Shown: positions 14,533 through 23,901 of the stretch, piece after piece
Numbering within the stretch: position 1 is the stretch's first letter
How the letters are laid out: the number at the start of each line of letters is the position of its first letter
DNA from: Clostridiales bacterium UBA3680
GTDB lineage: Bacteria; Bacillota; Clostridia; Lachnospirales; CAG-274
NCBI GenBank assembly: GCA_002372875.1
Contig: DFJD01000045.1
Location: 1 to 28,283, forward strand
Direction: 5' to 3'
Length of the DNA: 28,283 nt
Notes under the pieces: generated by a model
What the model was told of the DNA's origin: nothing
What the model saw: only the letters and a program-made list of their open reading frames with translations
Databases searched by the model: none
Translations under genes and position numbers: made by a program

Positions 14533-15749
14533 TAGTTAAAAAATTCGGCGGCAGCTCCGTTGCCGATGCCGAGTGTATAAGAAGAGTGGCAAACACCATA
14601 GTTAAAAGCTACAAAGAAGGAAATAAGGTCGTAGTTGTATTAAGTGCTCAGGGTGACACAACAGATGAGCTTATAGAAAAGGCAAATGAGATCAACCCCA
14701 ACGCAAGCAAAAGAGAAATGGATATGCTTCTTGCAACGGGAGAGCAACAGTCCGTAGCGCTTATGGCAATGGCAATAGAGGCGATGGGTTATCCGGTAGT
14801 ATCTCTTAATGCTTTTCAATGCAACATTTATTCCACATCAACACATTCAAATGCGAGAATAAAGAATATTTCCGTTGAAAGAATAGAAAATGAGCTTGAT
14901 AACAAAAATATTGTTATCATAACGGGCTTCCAGGGAATAAACAGAAATCTTGACGTTACCACTTTGGGAAGAGGCGGCTCGGATACTTCGGCTGTTGCCC
15001 TTGCGGCAAAACTTGGCGCGGATGTGTGCGAGATATACACCGATGTTGACGGTGTTTACACCTGCGATCCCCGTATTGTAAAGGGTGCGGTCAAATTAAA
15101 CGAAATAAGCTATGACGAAATGCTTGAACTTGCTACTCTCGGAGCAAAGGTCCTTCACAACCGCTCCGTAGAGCTTGCAAAAAAATATAATGTAAATCTT
15201 GTTGTTCGCTCATCTATGTCCGATGCGGAGGGAACAGTTGTTAAGGAGGAAGCAAAAGTGGAAAAAATGTTGGTCAGCGGCGTTGCCGTAGATAAAAATG
15301 TTGCGAGAATAGCTCTTATCGGTCTTAAGGATGAGCCCGGCACGGCATTTAAGCTGTTCTCTCTTTTAAGCAAAAAGAAAATAAGCGTGGACCTTATCAT
15401 CCAGTCTATAGGAAGAAGCGATACAAAGGATATTTCCTTTACCGTAACAAGAGACGACTTCAAGGAGACCATTGCCATACTTGAAGAAAACAAGGATTCC
15501 TTGGGTTATTCAGAGGTTAAAACAAATACGGAAGTTGCAAAGGTTTCGGTTGTCGGCGCGGGTATGGCAACAAATTCAGGTGTTGCGGCAATGCTCTTTG
15601 AGGCGACCTTCGATGCACATATAAATGTAAGAATGATCTCAACCTCCGAAATAAAGATCTCCCTTCTTGTAGATGAGAAGGATGCGGACAGAGCTGCGGA
15701 GGTAATACACGATAAGTTTATAAATACGGGCATAAAGGCAAGAGAATAA
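14526..15749 (+). CDS. lysC: Aspartate kinase
   Basis: 407 residues, the length of B. subtilis-type aspartokinase II. The ATP/aspartate site is complete: VKKFGGSSVADAE at the start, TGEQQSVALM (71-80), TLGRGGSDTSAVALA (147-160) and YTDVDGVYTCDPR (171-183). Residues about 265-407 hold two ACT domains (GTAFKLFSLLSKKKISVDLIIQS; VGAGMATNSGVAAMLFEA) for feedback control, by lysine or threonine. It phosphorylates aspartate, the first step of the aspartate pathway. Start ATG lies inside the end of hom and has GGAGGA just upstream. An internal start for a beta subunit is described separately. Confidence 0.96.
   Translation: MLIVKKFGGSSVADAECIRRVANTIVKSYKEGNKVVVVLSAQGDTTDELIEKANEINPNASKREMDMLLATGEQQSVALMAMAIEAMGYPVVSLNAFQCNIYSTSTHSNARIKNISVERIENELDNKNIVIITGFQGINRNLDVTTLGRGGSDTSAVALAAKLGADVCEIYTDVDGVYTCDPRIVKGAVKLNEISYDEMLELATLGAKVLHNRSVELAKKYNVNLVVRSSMSDAEGTVVKEEAKVEKMLVSGVAVDKNVARIALIGLKDEPGTAFKLFSLLSKKKISVDLIIQSIGRSDTKDISFTVTRDDFKETIAILEENKDSLGYSEVKTNTEVAKVSVVGAGMATNSGVAAMLFEATFDAHINVRMISTSEIKISLLVDEKDADRAAEVIHDKFINTGIKARE
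15258..15749 (+). CDS. Putative aspartokinase beta subunit from internal start
   Basis: Within lysC, AAGGAGGA (15243-15250) stands 7 nt before an in-frame GTG (15258, residue 245). Translation from there gives 163 residues, just the two ACT domains. B. subtilis aspartokinase II makes an alpha2beta2 enzyme from an in-frame internal start at about the same codon, so this is a good candidate for the same arrangement. An alternative internal ATG is at 15267. Confidence 0.6.
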   Translation: MEKMLVSGVAVDKNVARIALIGLKDEPGTAFKLFSLLSKKKISVDLIIQSIGRSDTKDISFTVTRDDFKETIAILEENKDSLGYSEVKTNTEVAKVSVVGAGMATNSGVAAMLFEATFDAHINVRMISTSEIKISLLVDEKDADRAAEVIHDKFINTGIKARE

Positions 15750-15786
15750 TCATAAAAGTTCGAAATCGGTCTGAATTTTACAACTT

Positions 15787-15812
15787 AGCCGTTCCTTTGG
15801 GAGCGGCTTTTT
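15787..15812 (+). terminator. Terminator of the pheB-hom-lysC operon
   Basis: AGCCGTTCC (15787-15795), then a short TTTG-type loop, and GGAGCGGCT (15800-15808) form a 9-bp stem with one wobble, followed by a T-run interrupted by GC. It lies 37 nt after the lysC stop. Confidence 0.85.
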
Positions 15813-15920
15813 GCTTTGTTTTTTTGTTTCCTGTCGGCGCCTCCGAAAAATTATAGGCTTAACACATAGCCGTAAAATGGTCACACAATATAGGAAATAT
15901 GGGAAATAAGAAAAATTTTC

Positions 15921-15949
15921 TTGTATTATTACTCGTTTTGTAATAAAAT
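15921..15949 (+). promoter_or_regulatory. Promoter of the rel operon
   Basis: TTGTAT (15921-15926), 17-nt spacer, TAAAAT (15944-15949). It starts the long co-directional run from rel to the M16 peptidase; no other intergenic gap large enough for a promoter exists until 28125. Confidence 0.65.
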
Positions 15950-15998
15950 AAGAGATAATTTTTTGATTTATACGATAATTTTTAAGGAGGTGAAAATC

Positions 15999-18317
15999 AT
16001 GGATGAATTAAGGAAAGACATAGTTACCGACAAGGGAATAGTGAGTGTGTCCGAAAATAATGAACACAGTGTGGAAGAACAAGTGGATTCTCTCTACAAA
16101 GAACTTATGACCAAAGTAAGGAGCTATCATCCCGAAAAGGATTTTTCCATGATAGAAAAGGCTTACAAGCTTGCAAGTCAGGCACACGGAACACAGAAGA
16201 GAAAATCCGGTGAACCCTATATCATTCACCCCCTTTGTGTTGCAAAAATATTGGCAGAGCTTGAACTTGACATTGAAAGTATTGTCGCAGGTATACTGCA
16301 TGATGTGGCGGAGGATACAAAGTATACAATAGAGGATATTGCGGAGCTTTTTAATGATGATGTGGCATTGCTTGTTGACGGAGTGACAAAGCTTGAAAAA
16401 ATACAATATTCCTCAAAAGAAGAAGTTCAGGCGGAAAACTACAGAAAAATGTTCCTGTCCATGGCAAAGGATATAAGAGTTATTCTTATAAAAATAGCCG
16501 ATCGTCTTCACAATATGCGTACCCTCGGGTTTATGGTTCCCGAAAAGCAGAAAGAGAAGGCGCAGGAGACCCTTGACATATATGCACCTCTTGCCGACAG
16601 ACTCGGTATTTCGAAAATAAAGACCGAAATGGAGGATCTTTGCTTGCGTTATCTCGATCCCGAGGCCTACTACGACCTTGCCGACAAGATACACAGAAAG
16701 CAGTCCGAAAGAGAAAAATATGTAGAAAGAATAGTAGATGAAATAAGAAAAAAGTGTGCCGACAACGGAATTGAATGTACCGTTTACGGCAGACCCAAGC
16801 ATTTTTTCAGTATATACAAGAAAATGAAAAATCAGCACAAGACCTTAGACCAGATCTTCGATCTGTTTGCGGTCAGAGTGCTTGTAAACAGTGTAAAGGA
16901 CTGTTACGGAGTTTTGGGTTTGGTCCACGAGGCGTACACCCCCGTACCTAAACGCTTTAAGGACTATATAGCCCTTCCGAAAGCAAATATGTATCAGTCT
17001 CTTCACAACACTCTTGTAGGCCCGGAGGGTATGGTTTTTGAAATACAGATAAGGACCTACGAAATGCACAAAACAGCCGAATACGGTGTTGCCGCCCATT
17101 GGAAGTATAAAAGGGGAATGGTAAACGGCGAAGAGGATACCAGTGAGGATGTGAAGCTGAACTGGCTCAGGCGTATACTTGAATGGCAAAGAGATATGTC
17201 CGACAATAAGGAATTTATGGAGACCATAAAGACCGACCTTGATGCCTTTAACGACACGGTATTCTGTTTTACACCATCAGGAGAGGTCATAAGCCTTATT
17301 GACGGCTCCACTCCCGTGGATTTTGCCTATGCGATACATTCCGCCGTGGGCAACAAAATGATAGGTTCAAGGGTAAACGGAAAAATCGTTCCTTTTGAAT
17401 ACGTTATAAAAAACGGTGACAGAGTAGAGATACTGACAAGCCAAAACACCAAAGGCCCGAGCAGAGACTGGCTTAAATTCGTAAAGACAAGTCAGGCACG
17501 CTCCAAAATAAATCAGTGGTTCAAAAAGATAAACAAGGAAGACAACGTACAGCGCGGAAAGGAACTTATAGAGGCCGAGGCGAAGAAAAAAGGCTACCCC
17601 ATTGAGGAATTGATGCTCGAAAGAGCCGTAAGAGCCGTGCTTGAACGCTACAGCTTCAAGGATTGGGATTCCATGTGTGCCGCGGTGGGACACGGAGGCC
17701 TTAAGGAAGGGCAGATAGTAAACAAACTCCTTGATATATATAAAGAAGAGGAAAAAAGAAAGAAAACTGCCGAACAGCTTCTTAAAGAGCAGGAGGATGC
17801 TCTTAAAGCACAGATCGATTCATCGGGTCAAGCTTCAAGAAAGAAAACCAAAAGCGGAGTTTACATTGAAGGTGTTGGGGATGCCGATGTGCGTTTTTCA
17901 AAATGCTGTGCTCCGGTACCCGGAGATGAAATAGTCGGCTTTGTAACAAGAGGACGAGGTGTTTCCATACACAGGACCGACTGCGTGAATATTATCAACC
18001 TTTCCGAGGATGAAAGGGCAAGGCTTCTTGAAGCGGAATGGACTGTGGGCGCGGATAATGAACCGATAGCGGTAAATTTCGAGGCAGATATAAGAATATT
18101 CTCGGTAAACAACGAAACTCCCCTTACAATAGATGTTCTTAAGATAATGGTTGATGAGGGCATACAGGTCATGAATGTAATAGGTAAAAAAGGTAAGGGA
18201 AATCAGTCATTTGTGGATATAGCCATAAAAATAAGAAGCAGATCTCAGTTGGAATTTATATGCAATAAGATAATGAAGATCTCAGGAGTGGAAAGAATAG
18301 AAAGAGCGGCAAGATGA
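15999..18317 (+). CDS. rel: Bifunctional (p)ppGpp synthetase/hydrolase
   Basis: 772 residues from ATG 15999, which has AAGGAGGTGA before it. Domains: HD hydrolase (about 50-200; H77, H101-D102 with E105-D106 in HDVAED), synthetase (about 260-370; GRPKHFFSIYKKM, the RFKD motif at 319-322, YQSLH, EIQIRT), TGS (417-478), a central helical/zinc-finger part with CC at 636-637 and DC at 661-662, and a C-terminal ACT domain (692-772). The RxKD motif is the type found in bifunctional Rel proteins rather than the synthetase-only RelA, and the HD site is intact, so it should both make and degrade the alarmone. It acts on stalled ribosomes under amino acid starvation. The stop overlaps dtd by 4 nt. Confidence 0.97.
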   Translation: MDELRKDIVTDKGIVSVSENNEHSVEEQVDSLYKELMTKVRSYHPEKDFSMIEKAYKLASQAHGTQKRKSGEPYIIHPLCVAKILAELELDIESIVAGILHDVAEDTKYTIEDIAELFNDDVALLVDGVTKLEKIQYSSKEEVQAENYRKMFLSMAKDIRVILIKIADRLHNMRTLGFMVPEKQKEKAQETLDIYAPLADRLGISKIKTEMEDLCLRYLDPEAYYDLADKIHRKQSEREKYVERIVDEIRKKCADNGIECTVYGRPKHFFSIYKKMKNQHKTLDQIFDLFAVRVLVNSVKDCYGVLGLVHEAYTPVPKRFKDYIALPKANMYQSLHNTLVGPEGMVFEIQIRTYEMHKTAEYGVAAHWKYKRGMVNGEEDTSEDVKLNWLRRILEWQRDMSDNKEFMETIKTDLDAFNDTVFCFTPSGEVISLIDGSTPVDFAYAIHSAVGNKMIGSRVNGKIVPFEYVIKNGDRVEILTSQNTKGPSRDWLKFVKTSQARSKINQWFKKINKEDNVQRGKELIEAEAKKKGYPIEELMLERAVRAVLERYSFKDWDSMCAAVGHGGLKEGQIVNKLLDIYKEEEKRKKTAEQLLKEQEDALKAQIDSSGQASRKKTKSGVYIEGVGDADVRFSKCCAPVPGDEIVGFVTRGRGVSIHRTDCVNIINLSEDERARLLEAEWTVGADNEPIAVNFEADIRIFSVNNETPLTIDVLKIMVDEGIQVMNVIGKKGKGNQSFVDIAIKIRSRSQLEFICNKIMKISGVERIERAAR

Positions 18318-18763
18318 GAGCGGTATTACAAAGAGTCAGCAGGGCAAGTGTGGTTGCGGACGGAGAGCCCGCGGGCGAAATTGAAAACGGAATACTTGCC
18401 CTTATAGGCATAAATACGGGAGATGACAAAGCCGTTTTTGAAAAAATGTTGTCGAAGATGCTGAACTTACGCATTTTTGAAGATGAAGAAGGCAAGATGA
18501 ATCTCTCTTTGAAGGATAAGGGATATTCTCTTCTTCTTGTGCCGAATTTTACGATATATGCCGATGCAAGAAAAGGAAACCGTCCGAGTTTTTCAATGGG
18601 GGCAGCACCCGATGAGGCAAGAAGAGGCTTTGAACAGCTTGTTGCTCTTGCCAAACAGAGCTACGCCCATATTCAAACGGGGATATTTCAGGCGGATATG
18701 AAGGTCAGTCTTGTAAATGACGGGCCTATAACGATACTTCTTGACAGTGACAGGGTGTTTTAA
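18314..18763 (+). CDS. dtd: D-aminoacyl-tRNA deacylase
   Basis: 149 residues, standard length. It starts with ATGA overlap onto rel. Family motifs: M-R-A-V-L-Q-R-V at the N-terminus, Y-A-D-A-R-K-G-N-R-P-S-F (82-93), A-D-M-K-V-S-L-V-N-D-G-P-I-T (127-140). It removes D-amino acids (and glycine mischarged on tRNA-Ala) from tRNA, a proofreading step. The Gly-cisPro motif NDGPIT is present. The second signature, usually SQFTL at 77-81, reads P77-N78-F79-T80-I81, a notable departure. rel-dtd adjacency is widespread in bacteria. Confidence in the family is high; whether specificity is altered is open. Confidence 0.93.
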   Translation: MRAVLQRVSRASVVADGEPAGEIENGILALIGINTGDDKAVFEKMLSKMLNLRIFEDEEGKMNLSLKDKGYSLLLVPNFTIYADARKGNRPSFSMGAAPDEARRGFEQLVALAKQSYAHIQTGIFQADMKVSLVNDGPITILLDSDRVF

Positions 18764-18766
18764 GTT

Positions 18767-19390
18767 ATGAAACTTTTAAAAACGGTATCTCAAGGTATGG
18801 ATGAAAATTGCTACATTACGGTCAACGAGCTTACAAATGAAGCAATGGTCATAGACCCGGGAGCAGAAGATTACAAAATAAAAGAACTTATAGACAAAAA
18901 TGAGCTTAAGGTAAAGGCAATCTTGCTTACTCATTGTCATTACGACCATATAGAGTCCTTAAGGGCAATAAAAGATTATACGGGCGCCGATGTGTATATT
19001 TGCTCAGGCGAGCAAGTAATAGCTGAAAGTGAAAATGCCAATTTATCCGTCTATTTGGGCGGAAGGCCGTTAAAGGCTGAATATGATATAGTTGCCGAAG
19101 ATAATGACCGATTTGAGATAGGAGGACTTAATTTTAAAGTGATAAAAACTCCCGGACATACTCCGGGAGGCTGTTGTTTTTACTTTGAGAGGGAAGGTGT
19201 TCTCTTTAGCGGAGATACACTCTTTTTTATGAGCAGAGGAAGAACGGATTTCCCCTACGGAGATGAGAAGCAGCTCAGTGAAAGCATAACAAAAAAGCTT
19301 TTTTCTCTTCCCGAGGATGTGACCGTTTTCCCCGGACACGGGCCGAAAACGATAATAGGCATGGAAAAAAAGATACAGGCGGACTTTTGA
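18767..19390 (+). CDS. MBL-fold metallo-hydrolase (glyoxalase II-like)
   Basis: 207 residues, a single metallo-beta-lactamase domain. Metal ligands are all visible: H56-C-H58-Y-D60-H61, H131 (TPGHTPGG), D150 (SGDTLF) and H191 (PGHG). The compact size, lacking the C-terminal helices of true glyoxalase II, is that of the YcbL/YqgX group of Firmicutes. These are thioester or related hydrolases; the natural substrate here is not known. It starts 3 nt after dtd and ends 1 nt before hemZ, a conserved order in Clostridia that suggests a housekeeping role rather than antibiotic resistance. Confidence 0.92.
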   Translation: MKLLKTVSQGMDENCYITVNELTNEAMVIDPGAEDYKIKELIDKNELKVKAILLTHCHYDHIESLRAIKDYTGADVYICSGEQVIAESENANLSVYLGGRPLKAEYDIVAEDNDRFEIGGLNFKVIKTPGHTPGGCCFYFEREGVLFSGDTLFFMSRGRTDFPYGDEKQLSESITKKLFSLPEDVTVFPGHGPKTIIGMEKKIQADF

Positions 19391-19391
19391 G

Positions 19392-20819
19392 ATGATTTAT
19401 TATATTTTAAACGGTCACGACAGAAAAGACGATATAGTATCTATGTTGATGATGTTTTATCCGAATGAAAAATATGTGCTTACGGACAAAACGGAAGAAG
19501 GGCTGACTTTTGTTTCATCCTATGACGGAAAATGCTGTGTTTCGTATTTGTACGAAAACGGAAAATTGAAAACGGAAGGAACAGCCGATTTACGCAATGA
19601 AAGTGATACGGAGAAAAAAAGAATAATAGGACTAAGTGCCTATATTGCGCTTAAAAAACATAAGGATATATATATGCCTTGGGGAATACTTACCGGAGTG
19701 CGGCCTGCAAAGCTGATCACGGAAATGAGAGAAAAAGGCATGACCGAAGAGGCTATAAAAAAGGAACTTACCGAAGGGTATCTTGTTTCGGAAAGTAAGT
19801 ACAGCCTTATGAGTGCCGTTTCACGTTCGGAAGAAGAAATAGTGCAAAACGGAAAAGGAAAAATCGGTATTTACATCGGTATTCCCTTTTGTCCGACAAG
19901 ATGCCTTTATTGCTCTTTTACGGCTTATCCTCTTAAGCAGTATCACTCACGGGTGGAGGACTACCTTTGCGCTCTCGAAAAAGAAATAAAATTTTGCGCA
20001 AAATATGTAAAAGGCAAGGAAATAGAGAGCATATATATAGGAGGAGGCACACCCACATCTTTAAACGAGGAACAGCTTGAAAGACTGCTTGAAGCTGTTG
20101 AAGGCACTTTTACGATAAACGGGGAGTATACCGTTGAGGCGGGACGCCCCGATACTTTGAACAGGCAGAAGCTGAAAATACTAAAAGCTCACAATGTAAA
20201 CAGGATATCAATAAATCCACAAACACTGAACGACAGCACACTTGAATTGATAGGCAGGGCGCATAATAAAAAAATGTTTATCGATGCCTTCAATATCGCA
20301 AGAGAAGAAGGGCATGAGCATATCAACACAGATATAATACTCGGCTTGCCCTCCGAGGGAGAAGATGAGGTCAGAAGAACAATAGAGGAACTTTGCAGGC
20401 TCTCTCCCGAAAGTATTACGGTGCATACCCTTGCGGTCAAAAGAGCTTCAAGGCTTAAAGAGACACTTGAAAAATATGAGCTTCCCGATGTGCGAAAGAT
20501 GGACGGCATTATAACCATGACCGCCGAAAGACTCAAGGAAGCGGGCATGTATCCGTATTATATGTATCGTCAGAAAAATATGGTGGGAAATTTTGAAAAT
20601 GTGGGCTATTGTAAGCCCGGTTGTCAGTGCCTTTACAATGTGGAAATAATGGAAGAAAAGCAAAGTATACTCGCTTTGGGAGCGGGTGGAAGTACAAAGC
20701 TCGTTAATAATCAAACAAATGAGATACGCAGGATATTCAATGTAAAAAGTGTTACCGACTACATTGAAAGAATAGATGAAATGCTTCAAAGAAAAGAGGT
20801 TGGAATGGAATGGCTGTAA
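19392..20819 (+). CDS. hemZ: HemZ, radical SAM coproporphyrinogen dehydrogenase-like protein
   Basis: 475 residues. Residues 1-155 are the HemZ-specific N-terminal part (WGILTGVRPAKL at 97-108). The radical SAM core follows: P-F-C167-P-T-R-C171-L-Y-C174-S-F, the CxxxCxxC iron-sulfur motif, then GGGTPTSL (217-224), the E-A-G-R-P-D segment (249-254) and a HemN-like C-terminal part (MYRQKNMVGNFENVGY). It is assigned oxygen-independent oxidation of coproporphyrinogen III by family; HemZ activity in vivo is less firmly proven than HemN. The C-terminus overlaps hisS by 10 nt. hemZ-hisS-aspS is a standard Clostridial arrangement. Confidence 0.94.
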   Translation: MIYYILNGHDRKDDIVSMLMMFYPNEKYVLTDKTEEGLTFVSSYDGKCCVSYLYENGKLKTEGTADLRNESDTEKKRIIGLSAYIALKKHKDIYMPWGILTGVRPAKLITEMREKGMTEEAIKKELTEGYLVSESKYSLMSAVSRSEEEIVQNGKGKIGIYIGIPFCPTRCLYCSFTAYPLKQYHSRVEDYLCALEKEIKFCAKYVKGKEIESIYIGGGTPTSLNEEQLERLLEAVEGTFTINGEYTVEAGRPDTLNRQKLKILKAHNVNRISINPQTLNDSTLELIGRAHNKKMFIDAFNIAREEGHEHINTDIILGLPSEGEDEVRRTIEELCRLSPESITVHTLAVKRASRLKETLEKYELPDVRKMDGIITMTAERLKEAGMYPYYMYRQKNMVGNFENVGYCKPGCQCLYNVEIMEEKQSILALGAGGSTKLVNNQTNEIRRIFNVKSVTDYIERIDEMLQRKEVGMEWL

Positions 20820-22081
20820 AAAAGCCCAGAGGAACAAATGATTTTTTGGGAAAGAATGTTCTTCTTTTGGAACAGATAGAAGAAACCGTAAGAAAGGTAT
20901 GTAAAAGCTTCGGTATAGGAGAAATAAGAACACCTATGTTTGAATATACCGAGCTTTTTGCAAGAGGTGTGGGTGAGACCACCGATATAGTTCAAAAAGA
21001 AATGTTTACCTTTGAGGACAGAGGGGGCAGAAGCCTTACTCTTAAGCCAGAAGGAACGGCGGGGGCTGCAAGAGCCTTTGTGGAAAACGGCTTGATATCC
21101 GATGCTCAGCCTACAAAGCTTTTCTATATAACTCCCTGTTTCAGAAATGAAAGACCGCAGGCGGGAAGATACAAACAATTTCATCAGTTTGGTGCGGAAA
21201 TGTACGGTGCGTATGATGCAAAGGCGGATGCCGAAATCATTTCTCTTGCACACACAATATTGAATGAGCTCGGACTTAAGAACATTACCCTTCGAATAAA
21301 CAGCTTGGGATGCAATGAGTGCCGAAAACGCTACAACGATACACTTAAGACATTTATATCAAAAAGACTCGATTGTCTGTGTGAAGACTGCAAGCAGAGG
21401 TATGAAAAAAATCCCTTAAGAGTTTTGGACTGCAAAAATGAAAATTGTAAAAAAGCTCTTTCGGGGGCGCCCTCGGTACTTGACTCCCTTGATGATGAAT
21501 GTAAGACGCATTTTCAAAAGGTACAAGAATATCTTACGGTTATGGGGATACCCTTTGAGGTGGACAGCTCTATAGTAAGAGGGCTTGACTACTATACGAA
21601 AACAGTATTTGAGTTTGTAAGCGACCAAATAGGTTCGCAAGGTACCGTTTGCGGCGGAGGAAGATACGACAACCTCATAAAAGAATGCGGCGGCAGTGCT
21701 ATGGGTGCGGTCGGTTTTGCCATGGGACTTGAAAGAATAATGCTTTTGAAACAGGCACAAGGCAGTGACGACCAAATTGAAGATACCCCCGATATTTTTA
21801 TAGCTTCAATAGGAGAGCAGGGAGAAAAGAAAGCCGTTTCCATCGGCTACAGCCTGCGTTTGAAGGGAATAAAAGCCGAATACGATACGATGGGTCGCTC
21901 TTTGAAGGCGCAGATGAAGTATGCCGACAAGATAGGAGCAAAGTTTAATATCTGTATCGGAGATGACGATATCGCTTCGGACTGCGTTACCGTTAAAAAT
22001 ATGGAAAGCGGAGAAAAAACGAGCATGAAGCTTTCGAATATAACCGAAGAAATAATTAAGACGATCAAGGAGAATAAGTAA
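20810..22081 (+). CDS. hisS: Histidyl-tRNA synthetase
   Basis: 423 residues, the usual bacterial length. It starts with M-A-V-K-K-P-R-G-T-N-D-F inside the end of hemZ, with GAGG 6 nt upstream. Class II motifs: motif 1 (RTPMFEYTELFARG), motif 2 (YITPCFRNERPQAGRYKQFHQ), the histidine-specific LDYYTKTVFEF, and motif 3 (GGRYDNLI then GAVGFAMGLERIM). The C-terminal anticodon-binding domain runs from about 330 to the end. It charges tRNA-His with histidine. It ends 2 nt before aspS, whose ribosome binding site (AAGGAGAA) lies in its last codons. Confidence 0.97.
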   Translation: MAVKKPRGTNDFLGKNVLLLEQIEETVRKVCKSFGIGEIRTPMFEYTELFARGVGETTDIVQKEMFTFEDRGGRSLTLKPEGTAGAARAFVENGLISDAQPTKLFYITPCFRNERPQAGRYKQFHQFGAEMYGAYDAKADAEIISLAHTILNELGLKNITLRINSLGCNECRKRYNDTLKTFISKRLDCLCEDCKQRYEKNPLRVLDCKNENCKKALSGAPSVLDSLDDECKTHFQKVQEYLTVMGIPFEVDSSIVRGLDYYTKTVFEFVSDQIGSQGTVCGGGRYDNLIKECGGSAMGAVGFAMGLERIMLLKQAQGSDDQIEDTPDIFIASIGEQGEKKAVSIGYSLRLKGIKAEYDTMGRSLKAQMKYADKIGAKFNICIGDDDIASDCVTVKNMESGEKTSMKLSNITEEIIKTIKENK

Positions 22082-22083
22082 TC

Positions 22084-23901
22084 ATGGGAGAGCTGTTAAA
22101 CGGACTTAAAAGAACTTGCTATTGTACCGATGTAAACGAGGAGATGATAGGCAAAAAGGTCACACTTATGGGCTGGGTGAGCCGAAAAAGAATATTCTCA
22201 CACTTCGATTTCATACTTTTAAGAGACAGAACAGGTGTTATACAGGTGGTAGTTGACGAGAGCGTAAACACGCCCGAGGTGCTTGCCAAGGATAAGGAGC
22301 TTAAAAGCGAGTATGTTATTGCGGTGATCGGTACGGTAAGGGCGAGAACACCCGAAAACATAAATCCAAAGATGAAAACGGGAACGGTGGAAGTTGCCGT
22401 AGAAGAGCTTAAAATTCTTTCCGAATCGGAGCTTCCTCCTTTTCAGGTAGACGAAAAAGTGGACGTAAGCACGGAATTTCGTCTGAAATACAGATATCTT
22501 GATTTAAGAAGACCAAATGTGCTTAAAAATATTCTTTTAAGACATAAAATAGCAATGGTGGCAAGAAATTTCCTGAGCGATAACGGCTTTATAGAAATTG
22601 AGACCCCTATGCTTACAAAATCCACTCCGGAGGGAGCAAGAGATTATCTTGTGCCGAGCAGAGTGCATCCAGGCAATTTCTATGCCCTTCCCCAATCGCC
22701 TCAGCTTTTCAAGCAGCTTTTGATGGTATCGGGCTTCGATAAGTATTTTCAGATAGCAAGATGCTTCAGAGATGAGGATCTTAGAGCCGACAGACAGCCC
22801 GAATTTACGCAGATAGACATGGAACTTTCTTTTGTTGAGGAAGACGATGTAATGTCCGTAAACGAAAGATTTATGCAGAAAATATTCAAAGAAGTAAAGG
22901 GCATCGATATTGAGCTGCCCTTCAGAAGAATACCTTGGCAGGAGGCAATGGACCGATTCGGTTCCGATAAGCCCGACACCCGTTTTGGCGTGGAGCTTCA
23001 GGATATTTCGGAGCTTGATGCAATAAAGAATACCGATTTTGTTGTGTTCAAAGGTGCCCTTGAGGCAGGCGGCTCCGTAAGGGCGATAGTTGCCCCGGGT
23101 CTTGCAAATATGCCCAGAAAGCAGATAGATCAGCTTGTTGAGCTTGCAAAAACCTACGGAGCAAAGGGACTTGCCTACATTCAGCTTAAAGAAGAAGGCT
23201 TAAAGAGCACGATCTCAAAGTTTTTCGACGAGGCTGCCTTAAACTCCGTTGTTGATGCCGTAAAGGCAAAGCAGGGCGATCTTGTGCTTATCTGTGCCGA
23301 CAAAAATAAGGTCGTATGGGATGCTTTGGGTGCGTTAAGACTTGATATTGCAAAGAGATTGGATCTTATAAAAAAAGATACCTACGATCTGCTTTGGGTA
23401 ACGCAGTTCCCTCTTTTTGAATACAGTGAAGAAGAGGGCAGATATGTGGCAATGCACCACCCCTTTACATCTCCTATGGATGAAGATTTGGATGCATATA
23501 TGGCGGGAGATGTGTCAAAGGTTCGTGCAAAGGCATACGATATGGTATTAAACGGCTGTGAAGTGGGAGGCGGAAGTATTCGTATCCACAGAACGGATAT
23601 ACAGGAACAGATGTTTAAACTTCTTAACTTCGAAAAGGAGGATGCCCAAGAGAGATTCGGCTTCCTTCTTGATGCTTTCAAATTCGGAGCACCCCCTCAC
23701 GGAGGACTTGCCTTTGGTCTTGACAGACTTGTAATGCTTCTTTGCGGCGCGGAAAGCATAAGAGACGTTATCGCTTTCCCTAAGGTTAAAGATGCAAGCT
23801 GTCTTCTTACGGAGGCTCCCAATGTTGTTGAGGAAAAGCAGCTTAAAGAGCTTGGAATAGAAATTTCCCCGGAAGTTGCGGAGAAAAATGAGGAAGGTTA
23901 A
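22084..23901 (+). CDS. aspS: Aspartyl-tRNA synthetase
   Basis: 605 residues, the long bacterial form. N-terminal OB-fold anticodon-binding domain (GWVSRKRIFSHFDFILLRDR), catalytic core with FRDEDLRADRQPEFTQIDME (motif 2), the bacterial GAD insertion (about 290-420) and motif 3 G-L-A-F-G-L-D-R-L-V-M-L. It charges tRNA-Asp. Whether it is discriminating or also charges tRNA-Asn (followed by GatCAB amidation) cannot be settled here, as no gatCAB genes are in view. Its stop TAA overlaps the ATG of the next small gene by one base (TAATG), with its ribosome binding site (GAGGAAGG) in the last codons. Confidence 0.97.
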   Translation: MGELLNGLKRTCYCTDVNEEMIGKKVTLMGWVSRKRIFSHFDFILLRDRTGVIQVVVDESVNTPEVLAKDKELKSEYVIAVIGTVRARTPENINPKMKTGTVEVAVEELKILSESELPPFQVDEKVDVSTEFRLKYRYLDLRRPNVLKNILLRHKIAMVARNFLSDNGFIEIETPMLTKSTPEGARDYLVPSRVHPGNFYALPQSPQLFKQLLMVSGFDKYFQIARCFRDEDLRADRQPEFTQIDMELSFVEEDDVMSVNERFMQKIFKEVKGIDIELPFRRIPWQEAMDRFGSDKPDTRFGVELQDISELDAIKNTDFVVFKGALEAGGSVRAIVAPGLANMPRKQIDQLVELAKTYGAKGLAYIQLKEEGLKSTISKFFDEAALNSVVDAVKAKQGDLVLICADKNKVVWDALGALRLDIAKRLDLIKKDTYDLLWVTQFPLFEYSEEEGRYVAMHHPFTSPMDEDLDAYMAGDVSKVRAKAYDMVLNGCEVGGGSIRIHRTDIQEQMFKLLNFEKEDAQERFGFLLDAFKFGAPPHGGLAFGLDRLVMLLCGAESIRDVIAFPKVKDASCLLTEAPNVVEEKQLKELGIEISPEVAEKNEEG

